Positions 38,001 to 48,187 of a stretch of DNA of 53,144 bases are shown in pieces (within the stretch, counting starts at the first letter, position 1; each line of letters starts with the position of its first letter). The notes beneath the pieces were generated by a model. It ran no database searches. It was not told where the DNA came from and saw nothing but the letters and a program-made list of their open reading frames with translations. This DNA is from Nemertoderma westbladi (taxonomy: Eukaryota; Xenacoelomorpha; Nemertodermatida; Nemertodermatidae), in NCBI GenBank assembly GCA_032718475.1, contig JAUCBJ010001094.1, positions 1 through 53,144 on the forward strand, read 5' to 3'. A program made the position numbers and the translations under genes.

Positions 38001-39510
38001 ATTCCGGCTTAGATTTCGGCCAAGATTTCGGCTTAGATTTCGGCTTAGATTCCGGCTTAGATTTCGGTCTAGATTTCGGCTTAGATTTCGACTTAGATTC
38101 CGGCTTAGATTTCGGTCTAGATTTCGGCTTAGATTTCGTCTCCGATTCCGGCTTAGATTTCGGCTTAGATTTCGGCTTAGATTTCGTCTTATATTTCGGC
38201 TTCGGCTTAGATTCCGGCTTAGATTTCGGTCTAGATTTCGGCTTAGATTTCGACTTAGATTCCGGCTTAGATTTCGGCTTAGATTTCGTCTCCGATTCCG
38301 GCTTAGATTTCGGTCTAGATTTCGGCTTAGATTCCGGCTTAGATTTAGTCTTAGATTTCGGCTTAGATTCCGGCTTAGATTCCGGCTTAGATTTCGGCTC
38401 AGATTTCGTCTTATATTTCGGCTTCGGCTTAGATTCCGGCTTAGATTTCGGTCTAGATTTCGGCTTAGATTTCGACTTAGATTCCGGCTTAGATTTCGGT
38501 CGAGATTTCGGCTTAGAATTCGTCTCCGATTGCGGCTTAAATTTCGGCTTAGATTTCGGCTTAGATTTCGTCTTATATTTCGGCTTCGGCTTAGATTCCG
38601 GCTTAGATTTCGGTCTAGATTTCGGCTTAGATTTCGACTTAGATTCCGGCTTAGATTTCGGCTTAGATTTCGTCTTATATTTCGGCTTCGGCTTAGATTC
38701 CGGCTTAGATTTCGGTCTAGATTTCGGCTTAGATTTCGGCTTAGATTTCGGCTTAGATTTCGTCTTATATTTCGGCTTCGGCTTAGATTCCGGCTTAGAT
38801 TTCGGTCTAGATTTCGGCTTAGATTTCGACTTAGATTCCGGATTAGATTTCGGCTTAGATTTCGGCTTAGATTTCGGCTTAGATTTCGGCTTAGATTTCG
38901 ATTTAGATTTCGGCATAGATTTCGGCCCTGATTTCGACTTAGATTTCGGCTTAGATTCCGGCTTAGATTTCGGCCTAGATTTCGGCTTAGATTTCGGTCT
39001 AGATTTCGGCCAAGATTCCGGCTTAGATTCCGGCTTAGATTTCGGTCTAGATTTCGGCTTAGATTCCGGCTTAGATTCCGGCTTAGATTTCGGTCTAGAT
39101 TTCGGATTAGATTTCGACTTAGATTCCGGCTTAGATTTCGGCTTAGATTTCGGCTTAGATTTCGGCTTAGATTTCGGCTTAGATTTCGATTTAGATTTCG
39201 GCATAGATTTCGGCCCTGATTTCGACTTAGATTTCGGCTTAGATTCCGGCTTAGATTTCGGCCTAGATTTCGGCTTAGATTTCGGTCTAGATTTCGGCCA
39301 AGATTCCGGCTTAGATTCCGGCTTAGATTTCGGTCTAGATTTCGGCTTAGATTCCGGCTTAGATTCCGGCTTAGATTTCGGTCTAGATTTCGGCTTAGAT
39401 TTCGACTTAGATTCCGGCTTAGATTTCGGTCTAGATTTCGGCTTAGATTTCGACTTAGATTCCGGCTTAGATTTCGGTCTAGATTTCGGCCAAGATTTCG
39501 GCTTAGATTT
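35058..39510. repeat. 12-bp repeat array, unit TTAGATTTCGGC
   Basis: About 370 units of TTAGATTTCGGC with frequent GATTCCGG, TTCGTC, TTCGAC and TTCGGT variants and 6-bp TTCGGC half-units. Higher-order repeats exist: a 288-bp repeat (24 units; CGGCCCTG at 38923 and 39211), a 180-bp repeat near 35226 and 35406, and a block with CTGCGAC at 35884, 36112 and 36634. Read on the minus strand the unit gives Lys-Ser-Lys-Pro, so long stop-free frames (367 and 778 residues, separated by one TAG at about 36868) arise automatically. No start context, splice site or flanking domain supports a real protein. Confidence 0.95.
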
Positions 39511-39584
39511 TGATCTATCTTCGCCGAAATCTAAATCAGTCGTCGAGAATATAAACCAGTCGCCGACATCTACATATTTTTGAA

Positions 39585-42500
39585 GCCCTCATATTTAACT
39601 CTCAAGAAAAAAGTAAAAGACACTATTATTGGTAGGATTGTAAAACCGACAAATACGGACTATCATTCGATAATAAAAAGTAAGTGGAAAACACCGCTTT
39701 TTTACACTTATTTTCACGAGTTGACAAGATTAACTATACTCAGTGGGTTCTATGCAGAAAAATCAAAATCCTTTGTAACAATGTTCTGGAAAATTAGTGA
39801 CAAGTCTTTTTATCTAATTTTGTGAACCGCACAAAAGGAACAGTTGGAGGAGTTACTAACTAACACACTTTCTTAGAAATATTTAAATAGTTCTTGCTAG
39901 TCAAATACCCAACGTGTATTGATTGGTTGTTCTCATTGTGATTTCACCTTCGGTTTATCAATTATTTGCTAGAAGTACTACAATCTACGGGACAACATAA
40001 GATTTACCAAAATATAGTTGCAAAGCTAGTTTGCGACAGCTCAGCTACATGAACCAACTGTCTGTTAACGACATGAATACAACACAATGCTCCTATATAA
40101 TAGATTATCCTTTAGTTCAAAGTAAAAGAACCCTTATTTTCGAGAAACAATTATTACCTGCCGTCCGTTGCAGGATTCACCAAATAGCGAATAATAATTT
40201 ATTTTTCCCAAAATAAACAGATTCCCCATTAACAACTTCGAGGTAAATCACTTAATCGTAACGTAAAAATCAAAACACGTCAAAGCACACGAAGTCGCTG
40301 CATATAACAGAGAAGTGCATCTCTGCTTGGACTATCTCCCCCCCCCCAGCTCTCTAATATAAGTGCATTAAGATTCGTGTTAGCTATCAACTACAATGCA
40401 ATTGTGTCGCAAGCCACTTTCAAAGTTAATCACCTGTTGTACAAAGCCAATATCTTCAATTAAAGGTTAGAAGAAAGACAATTAATAGGGTAGCGAAGCA
40501 TTAATGCCATGAATTTTCAGTTACCGTGTGCTCTTCCTGCAACAACACAATCCCACAGGAAAGCTGTACAGCGCGCACATGACAAATTGATGACAACCTC
40601 AAACTAGAAGGCCTTGTGTTGGTTAAAACACGTACAAAACCACATCCTGCACTTGTCAAAACGATTGCATGGCCTTGTCATCACAGCCTCATTACACTTA
40701 CTTGAATAAAATGGACACGCGCTCTTGCTAGCAGTTAGTAGGCGTACTCTAGAGCCAAAGACGCCGACCAAATATCCTGGATACGACTACAAACAGGCAT
40801 TGAATAGTTAGGGGAAGAAGCCATCCTACGTAACGAAAGGAAGTATGTAATAATTTTGGGGTCGAGTTGTTGAGATTTTGAACAGGATGGGTTGGTACGT
40901 GCTTGGGCCGTCCTCCTAACTACATCCGATGTCCATCCTGTAGCTCCATCGCTAACAACCATTCGTTTCCTGTTAGTTTCGATACGCAGTTTAACTAATA
41001 AATATTAGTGCAATCAGTGGCCGCACAGGTAGAACAACGACCTGCAGACATGCTTCCACTACCGGTTGCCTAAATATTATAAATAATGAACTACAGGCGA
41101 AAAGAGCGCAGTTAATTAGGAAGTTTTGCAGAAGAATAACGATGCACTGTCAAATTATAAAGTATTGCAGTAAAAATGACTGTGGATCATCTGTATTATA
41201 TAAACTCTGTACAGGATGTGAGTTCGGATATAAAAAAGCTCCCCCCCCCCTAGGATAATTGACTAAAAGCAAGCTGTTTTGAAAACACGCATCATCTTTC
41301 CTCCAAACGGCATTTTTCCCCTTCTTAGCAAAATTATATCAATTATCATTTTCTACAGTTGCATTATCAGCTTAACTCCAATTTATTTCATGTTTACATT
41401 TTCGAATTACCTCACTCCAATACGAATAAATTAATTTGTAATATTACAATACACAATAACCCTTTATTCTCGGATTTTAAAACGACGAGTACTGTATTCT
41501 TGCTAGTTTGGAAAATGGTTGGGCATATAATCTCATTGTGTTTATCCTAATTTAGTGGAGTGTCTTAGATAAAAAATATCGTTATAAAAAAATATTACAA
41601 AAAGTGTTAATGCATCATATTTTTGGGTAATCCCACCACCATTTTCTTACAATGTAAAATCTATGATGCTAAGGGAAGAAACATTAAATAGAATGAGTTA
41701 ATTAATATGGTTCGGTTTCTTTGGGATTTTTGTAAACTATTATATCCAAAGGTATTCCAGAAAAAAATGTTGGCGCTTTTGTCACAATTTCACCTTCTTA
41801 TGTCGCTAAATTACTCCACTCCACTGTAATATATATGATGATATATGATATATTACATATTTCTTATAATTCGCGACACTGACTATTAAGTTTTGAGGAA
41901 AATTTATAACATTTCTTAGGCTGTACAGATTATATACTTAGCGTGGGAAATTCTAGGATTAATACAAACAAATCGCAGCTCATTTAGAAATAATTAAAAT
42001 CTGGGAGGATAACTGCATGTTGGTCAGGTTGCCCCCCGCCTGCGCCCTATTACCGGTGTCTGCTGGATACAATCTCAGGTTGAGGAAGGCGTAACTTACC
42101 TGCCATTAGCTAAACTATACAATGCATTCCAGCCCATCGAATAACAGCAGTGCACATCCAAGGTGCAGCGGCAGGTTCTCCGAGCGCATAAAGGCCCGCA
42201 ACGCGCCACGCTGGCAATTAATTACTGTAATCCATTGTGCGCCAGGGGGGGGAGGAGTCAGTGACAGTTGGACCGAGTCGGTATGGGGTCAGGAGGTAAA
42301 CTATGGACCTACTTCGTGGTCCCCTGTCGCGCGGCCATTTCCTAACAGCAATTAGATACATCCCCTCGCCTATCCAGTTCAGTCAGTCAGTGGAGAACCG
42401 CCCAAATCCAGCCTACTACCCCATCCTTCCGGTACGTCAAAATATTATTAAAAGCTCAGTAAGATTTATTATTTAGGAGATTTTAACTCAAGCAATGTTC

Positions 42501-43123
42501 TTCACATGATTCTAACAAGAGGTAATTCACGAAGTTGATCAAGCAATTATTGTGGATTTCCAACAGTCTCGATAAGAGTCGGCTGGTTGTCACTGACCTG
42601 AAAAACCTCGAAAAGTCAAACGAAGTATTTTCATTTTTTCTTGAAATGTCAGGGAATTCATGTAAAAAATGGACAAACTAGGGAATTAAAAATATATAAT
42701 ATATGTGTGATAAGTGAATATGTATAAAATCTGATCGTTTCGCTCTTCATTTATTTACCCTGATCACAAAATGATCTCAGATTCAACAAACAGGTTGTAA
42801 ATCAATAGGTGCACCCTCTTTGCTCCTTTATCATCCATTAGACTATTGTCGTGGTATACACATATCTTGATATTAAGTACCGGTATATATTATTAGCTAT
42901 ACAATTACTAATACTATTAATTATATATTTATGTAACGTCGAATGCAGATATTGGGGAGGGGGTTGCTTTCGACGAAAACAAAATTGCAAAATCTCCAGG
43001 TGAAAATCGACGCAAATAACAGCTGATAACTGTCCCTGGTAACCTGTTATAATGACTTTATTTTTTGTTAGAATAACGTGCCCGTCAACTGCCCCTATCC
43101 CTAAATTTATAATAGGCATTGAC
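39585..43123. other. Intergenic region, no gene recognised
   Basis: 3.5 kb with only short ORFs of no known domain. Two C-runs (near 40339 and 41241). The stretch 42020-42420 is richer in G+C than its surroundings and has homeodomain-like TAATTACTGTAATCC motifs near 42219; it could be regulatory, but this is speculative. Confidence 0.5.
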
Positions 43124-43136
43124 TAGAGATATTAAT
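43124..43136 (+). repeat. Left target-site duplication of the truncated RTE-like copy
   Basis: TAGAGATATTAAT here is repeated exactly at 44030-44042 after the element's TAG tail. The first three bases may belong to the tail. Confidence 0.85.
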
Positions 43137-44029
43137 CCTATTAATTATATATACACCCCCTACTGGCACAAGAAGTAGAGGAAATCCAGACTCTGCTGAT
43201 GACTTATGGGTACTGTCAGAATCACTTGAGGGAGGCCAACGGCTCCTCTGCTCATTGGTGCAGATTGCTTCTAGTGTTGGTCTTTTTGTAAATTCCAAGA
43301 AGACAAAAATTATGACAGTGAGACTTGACAGCCCTCAAGAAATGTTTGATCGTAAGGGTATAAGCTCTAAGGATGGCTTGCTTGAGCACGTGGATGACTT
43401 CTGCTACTTGGGATGATGGATCAGAAAGCCAGGTGAATACCTTCGGATACGTAAGGGGATGGTATGGGTAGCGTTAAATAGTCTGCCCAGGCTTTGGAAG
43501 TCCCATAGAATTCATCGGAAACTTTAGGTCCGATTATTTAGAGCAGCAGTAGTTCCAGTACTCCTCTATGGGAGTCCATGCTGGGCTCTAACTGCTGAGG
43601 ACACCAAATCTTTGGATGGCACATTCACAAGAATGCTACGCCGGGTAATTGTGTCAAGTACAATGAACACATCAGACTCTATACAACATTGGAGGTGTTC
43701 CATTATTCCTTTATTTGTTACATAGTATCCTCTATCTTGACACTTGAACGGAACCGCCTTCGCTTTACAGGACATTGCTTTCGCCGTGAGGAACAGCCAG
43801 TGCATAATCTTGTGCTTTGGTGGCCTGATGAAGCGAATAAGCATGGTGGACAGTCCATGACTTTCTTGAGACGCATCTTAAAGGACACTGGCCTTGAAAA
43901 TGCGGATGATCTAGCAAATGTCATGGGTGATAGGTGTTGTGGAGGCGCAATTTTGTCGATAAGCCGGCACAGCATTCTTAATATATATGTAATATATATA
44001 TATATAATGCAGCATGCCGATCGTAGTAG
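43137..44029 (+). pseudogene. 5'-truncated, degraded copy of the RTE-like retrotransposon
   Basis: Aligns with the 3' part of the element at 3-1835, from about base 1000 through its tail. Matching words include AGAGCAGCAGTAGTTCCAGT and CGCTTTCGCCGTGAGGA-like stretches. Relative to that copy it lost about 21 bases across the start of the DFADD motif, has an in-frame TGA (GGATGATGG for GGATCATGG near 43415), frameshifts and a small insertion near 43700. It ends with GCAGCATGCCGATC and a short TAG run and is flanked by a 13-bp direct repeat. It is a dead product of target-primed reverse transcription. Residual ORFs such as 43689-44114 are fragments. Confidence 0.9.
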
Positions 44030-44042
44030 TAGAGATATTAAT
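44030..44042 (+). repeat. Right target-site duplication of the truncated RTE-like copy
   Basis: TAGAGATATTAAT, identical to 43124-43136. Confidence 0.85.
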
Positions 44043-45083
44043 TCGCCAATATGGGATGCGCGTCCAGCCCCCCACACCCCCCCCCCCCCCCTCCGTCTCC
44101 ATGAATTAAATTAAAACGATGATCGATATAATATAATATATCTATATAAATATAGAATACCTAAAAAGTCGGGAATTTGTCAAAGGTCGGGTGAAATTGG
44201 AACTAAAAGGGTGGGCAACCTGAGGCAGGCATCATATTCACATGTCATCGTGTGTCATGCGTGAGCAGCGGCCTTTCATCAACCTACATTATGGTAGACA
44301 AGAAACGGATAGGTGCGGCGTCCGTGATCGCTACCTACACACAATGGAAAGGTGTTCGAATAAAGATGTAACCCCAGTAGGGGATCCGTGACAGATGTAA
44401 AGAACCGGTGTATTTATTAATTAAACCAGACTGAAGTGTGAAGCCTCTCTGAAAATAGGTTTGTTTAAAGGACCTCTACCTACACTCTTTAATTAGAACG
44501 ACACGCACGTAACATTTTATTAATGAGTTGGCCTGCATTTCTACCTGGAAGAAATTTAGAACTAATCTATATTCACTGACATTGTGACAGACGTCAGAAA
44601 GTGGATCCCGCGCTCCGAGATGAGAACTGATGAAATCAATGTTATGAGAGTTACAGGTAGTTTATGAGTAGAAAGTGTTGCGGTGGGCCAGCCTGCAGGG
44701 TGGATGAAGGACCGTCTCGTGAGAGTTTAATTACACTTGCAACTCAACTATTGGCGATAAGTTCAAACTAAAGTTTAGCAGTTTCTTTAATGGGTGGGTA
44801 GGTTGTGTGTGTTTATTTGTCTTGTTTTTATATGTTTTGTCACTCAATATCGCACAGACATAGACAGGACAAGATTACGCGGAAATTTTTCTCTTAACCG
44901 TTCGAGCTCTCGCCTCGTGAGATACACCATGCGGCCTTCAAAGCGAAACGACATTAGGAAAATTAAAATAAAGATAAATTTTCGCTGAAATTGAGCCCGG
45001 GCCATTTCATTTTATACTCAAACGGCAAAAAAAGCAAACAGTCGGCCGAAGCCAGAGGCGACCCGTAGGCTTCCCTTTCGTTA
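44043..45083. other. No gene recognised; C-run at 44077-44091
   Basis: About 1 kb of unique sequence with one short ORF (44794-44988) lacking any known domain. A run of 15 C follows the retroelement. Confidence 0.5.
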
Positions 45084-45275
45084 GCATGCTACCCGAAGAT
45101 AGGGGTTGGCGCTGCTACTCCTACCCCTAGTTCTGCTCCCAATTACCAGTAATTTTTAACTGGTACTCATCTTATCGACCCCAGTAGATGAAAGGCTGAG
45201 TGGACCCTGGCGGGCTGAACCCGCAACCAATAGATTGCAGGCCCGGCGCTCCACCAACTGAGCTACCCGCCGCCT
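45084..45275 (-). mobile_element. tRNA-derived SINE, family 1 (copy B)
   Basis: On the minus strand it starts GGCGGCGGGTAGCTCAGTTG (A box TAGCTCAGTTGG) with GGGTTCAGCCC as B box. The body CTCAGCCTTTCATCTACTGG and GATAAGATGAGTACCAG matches copy A at 29738. It ends with a single unit related to the 36-bp minisatellite (GGTAGGAGTAGCAGCGCCAA, then CTTCGGGTAGCA). It is the ungrown state of the tail that is amplified at 29880-31543. Confidence 0.8.
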
Positions 45276-45371
45276 TCTTTTTGGTCTTTATACACAAAAA
45301 AGTCTAAAAAGTGCAGTTTTGGGGGGCCTTTCGCTCCAAAATGGCCCCAAGCATTTTTAGCCAAATTTTAA

Positions 45372-46039
45372 ATACCGTATTTACTCGAATTAACGCCCCC
45401 ATTACCATCAAATTAGAAACTTAAACGCCTTCCCCGAATAAACACCCCGGCGTTTAATAATATTACAATGCGGGGCGCTAACATTGCTGAGAGTTAACTG
45501 ATTGAGACAGAAGGTAAATGTAGTACGGTGTTGTACCGCTGTAATAGGCTGCTTTGTAATAAAGTTCATCCTGTTTTTATTATAATTAGGGGGCGTTCAT
45601 AAAGCGTCACGCAAATTTTTCAGTTTTTTGACCCCCCCCCCCCCCCCCCTGTCACAAAGTGTCACGCAAGCTCGACCCCTCCCCTCGACCGGGATTAAAT
45701 TCAATGTTATTGAGTTTATTGTTTTATCCTTAAAGTTTCCCACTCATCTATACAAATGTGTTAGTCAAAGTCAAGCTAACATTAAAGCATACCGTAGAGC
45801 ATCGCCGTGACCGTCACAAAAGTCAACCCCCCTGTCACAAAATGTGACGCAAGTTCGACCCCCCCCCCCCCCCCCCCCCCCAGTGCGTGACATACTTTAT
45901 GAACGCCCCCTTATCTCATTTGTTTAACTTGTTTTCTTGAATTTAACAACATTCTTTATTCCCCCTCGTATAAACGCCTCACCAATTGCCAGTTTCTAAA
46001 CTCAAACGCCCGAGGCTCTTATTCGAAGAAATACGGTAT
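45372..46039. mobile_element. Outer MITE-like element with ATACCGTATT terminal inverted repeats
   Basis: The left end ATACCGTATTTACTCGAAT and the right end, reversed ATACCGTATTTCTTCGAAT, are inverted, and the AACGCC / GGCGTTT-type bases inside also match. No ORF. A second element is inserted within it. The flanking duplication is uncertain; AT lies at both ends. Confidence 0.7.
45589..45910. mobile_element. Inner MITE-like element with GGGGGCGTTCATAAAG inverted repeats
   Basis: GGGGGCGTTCATAAAG begins the left end and, reversed, the right end; TCACGCA follows in both after a 2-base length difference. TTA on both sides (45586-45588, 45911-45913) fits a 3-bp target-site duplication. The interior holds two related stretches (CACAAAGTGTCACGCAAGC and CACAAAATGTGACGCAAGT) and long C-runs at 45632-45649 and 45859-45881. 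No coding capacity. It sits inside the 45372-46039 element, so it arrived later. Confidence 0.75.
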
Positions 46040-46728
46040 GTAATTTTGAATCTCTGTTCCAAATTTCAACTGATTTCATCTTGAACTTTTCGAGAAAAAC
46101 AAACGTTTTCATGAAAAAAATACCTTCTGAAATAAGGTTTAATTGGCACCATTTTCGTTAGCAAAAGTTATATACAATTGTTCTCAAGTTATATAAAAAT
46201 TATTAAAAGTTATATAACTCATATTTGGAATCCTTACACGGTCAGCTTTCCATCGGCACCAACAAATCACTATAAGGGTGAAGAATAACTGCGGTGTAAC
46301 TGGTGTAAAATCGACTAGGTACCAGAATAACGACACTAAATTCCAGGACATGGTGTACATTTTAATAGTGATAGATTTTTTGTTTAATTACAAAAAACTA
46401 TTAATAGTTTATTTATTTATTATAATTTCTCTAACGAAAACAAAAAAAAACATATTCAAAAACCAAAAACCGATTGTGACTTTATTTAAACTAATACAAA
46501 TCCACCAAAATTTTGAATCAACACACTATAAATTAATAAAGATATACAAAATAATTTGAATAGCACAGAAAGATGCGAACCAATCTCTCTCAATCTCTAC
46601 ATAATTAATCTAACTAAACGTTGGTATAGGTTGAACATTGTGTCTCTAATTGTGCCTCAGATCACCTACATGCAATAACTTTAACTACATGATCTCCATT
46701 GATCGTGATCTACATGATCTCCAAGGAT
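46040..46728. other. Probable 3' UTR and downstream region of malate dehydrogenase
   Basis: AT-rich, downstream of the malate dehydrogenase stop on the minus strand. TTTATT words near 46408-46420 and 46480 (AATAAA on the minus strand) are candidate polyadenylation signals. Confidence 0.45.
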
Positions 46729-46906
46729 CTAACTCGATTTAATAAACTCCAACGCGGTCGATCTCTCCTCCAACAACTCCTTGGCGCTAATGTCCATCTT
46801 ATTACGGGCGAAGTCGTCGATAGCCAATCCGGCGACGGCCTTCCAGACCCCGTCCGAACTAATCTCTACCGGAACCGAGTAAATCAAACCTTCCGGGATT
46901 TCGTAT
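46729..46906 (-). CDS. MDH1: Cytosolic malate dehydrogenase, last exon
   Basis: Malate dehydrogenase interconverts malate and oxaloacetate with NAD(H) in the cytosol, as part of the malate-aspartate shuttle. This exon encodes YEIPEGLIYSVPV, then AVAGLAIDDFARNKMDISAKE, ending EFIKSS before TAG. It aligns end to end with the C-terminus of animal MDH1 as I know it (pattern NDFSREKMDLTAKEL...FEFL). Acceptor TTGTCTTACAG precedes 46906, whose first base completes the Thr codon of the previous exon (SDGNT-Y). No substrate-binding or catalytic residues are in this part, which forms the C-terminal helices. It looks intact. Confidence 0.9.
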
Positions 46907-47073
46907 CTGTAAGACAAATCGGAAATGAAATCATCGACCACCATAAATATAATTTTCGCTCGGTGGTGTTCTTTCTTGGCGTCAGAAATAATTAACCAAC
47001 CAGAACACAGTTTTTCCTCAATGTGCCGTCACCTTGTTAACCCCGGAATAAAATATGATATATTGTAACTAAC

Positions 47074-47242
47074 GTGTTTCCATCCGAGATGACCGCCATA
47101 CTGACGAACTGACCGGCCGCTACGCCGGACCACCAGTTACGCATGTGGTCGCAGATCGCCTTGGCAGCGGACATCGCGCTGCTCATCTTGCGAGCTTTAA
47201 TAACGTTGGCGCCCCGTTGCTGGATAATGGTGACGAATTCAT
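47074..47242 (-). CDS. MDH1: Cytosolic malate dehydrogenase, penultimate exon
   Basis: Encodes [19 protein letters not shown], then [13 protein letters not shown] and [13 protein letters not shown], matching the well-conserved catalytic-domain segment of animal cytosolic malate dehydrogenase. Acceptor TTTGTTTTTAG precedes 47242; donor GTTAGT follows 47074. Incoming phase 1, outgoing phase 2. About 115 residues of the usual 330-odd are visible in the two exons. The NAD-binding N-terminal half and the catalytic His must be encoded upstream, beyond the right edge of the window, because no other exon is found up to 53144. That places the LINE and piggyBac remnant in an intron. Confidence 0.92.
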
Positions 47243-47982
47243 CTAAAAACAAAGGAGATGTAACGCGATTAGTTACGTACGTTGCGATGGTAACGCTCCA
47301 ATAGTACGTATCTCAAAACATGGGAAAATAAAACTCTAACTAAAGACATATTTTCTAAAAAAACTAAATACAATTAATATACAGAGCTAAATATAAAAAA
47401 AATAAATAAAATAACCATTTATTTTATTTTTAAATTGTTACCTTCCCGCTCGAAAATACCCCAAAATCGGGAGAAATTTTTTTCATACGGAAAAAAAGTA
47501 ACTTTACTTCTTTCCCGGGGAAAAAAGTAAAATAGAATAATTTTGGTGGAATTTCTTAAATTTTATTACATATGTTGAAAAAGCATCGAAATCCATTCAC
47601 ACACTCAATAGTTATTGCTACTTTAATGTCTGTGCGGCGTACTCCAAGACGGAACTCAATATCCAATATTGGTCTATGTTGTTAAGCGGCTGTCTAGTTA
47701 CGTAATAAATATTCGAGAACATTAAATTATTTAACGTGAGTAAAGCAGCATTGGGAGTTGAAGAGTACAATAATATGAATCGCAGTAACTACTGAAGAAT
47801 TGTTGTAAAATGCTAGATAGATAAGATAGATAAGTAGCGCCTGGAGCGCTGTATATTTTCCATGTTCCTAATTAAATACATCATAATAAATTTCGTAATA
47901 TCTACATTATACACAATATCAATCAATGCAAACAATATACCAGTAATTGAATAGTTAGTTTTAACTTTTTTGAAACTGAAAA
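47243..47982 (-). other. Malate dehydrogenase intron, no other feature
   Basis: AT-rich intron sequence between the penultimate exon and the LINE tail. No exon, ORF or structured repeat recognised. Confidence 0.6.
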
Positions 47983-48187
47983 TAATTACCATTAGGCTCA
48001 AATTGAAAATATTTACCATTCGGCTCAAATTGAAAAATATTTACCATCCGGCTCAAATTGAAAATATGAAAATAATTACCATTAGGCTCAAATTGAAAAT
48101 ATTTACCATTTGGCTCAAATTGAAAAATATTTACCATCTGGCTCAAATTGAAAATATTTACTATTTACTATTAGGCTCAAAACCATT
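47983..48187 (-). repeat. Tandem-repeat 3' tail of the LINE
   Basis: Seven copies of a unit of about 27 bp containing GGCTCAAATTGAAAATATTT ACCAT (plus-strand sense), directly after the ORF2 stop. Three units form a higher-order block repeated twice, each block starting GAAAATAATTACCATTAGG. Short tandem 3' ends are known in several LINE clades and are thought to be used in template recognition. Confidence 0.8.

Larger units (their letters stand above)
34930..39584. mobile_element. TIR-bounded non-autonomous element carrying a 4.6 kb 12-bp array
   Basis: The left end (34930-34966) begins TTCAAAAATATGTAAATGTC and continues GGCGACTGGATTATATT. The right end (39548-39584) is its reverse complement with 2 mismatches in 37. 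Outside them TATGAGG...GC is again inverted on both sides, with about 8 extra bases on the left (about 34912-34929 and 39585-39594). The interior is entirely tandem repeat. No transposase is present, so mobility would depend on an element elsewhere; the superfamily is unknown. No convincing target-site duplication. Confidence 0.75.

Noticed and set aside
35040-39204. Three minus-strand frames of 155, 367 and 778 residues made of Lys-Ser-Lys-Pro
   Set aside because: Repeat lengths of 6 and 12 bp keep any stop-free frame open automatically, and the array is bounded by transposon-like inverted repeats. Nothing else supports translation.
41540-41825. Possible inverted repeat with GTGGAGT words
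   Set aside because: On checking, the matching words do not align over more than a few bases in inverted orientation.
43566-44114. Short ORFs on both strands at 43566-44114
   Set aside because: Fragments or antisense shadows of the broken RTE-like copy.
45210-45275. A functional tRNA gene on the minus strand
   Set aside because: The A and B boxes are present, but the cloverleaf pairing is poor and the sequence continues into a SINE body shared with 29738.
47813-48146. Minus frames reading VNIFQFEPNGKYFQF
   Set aside because: They are translations of the LINE's 3' tandem repeat, after the ORF2 stop.
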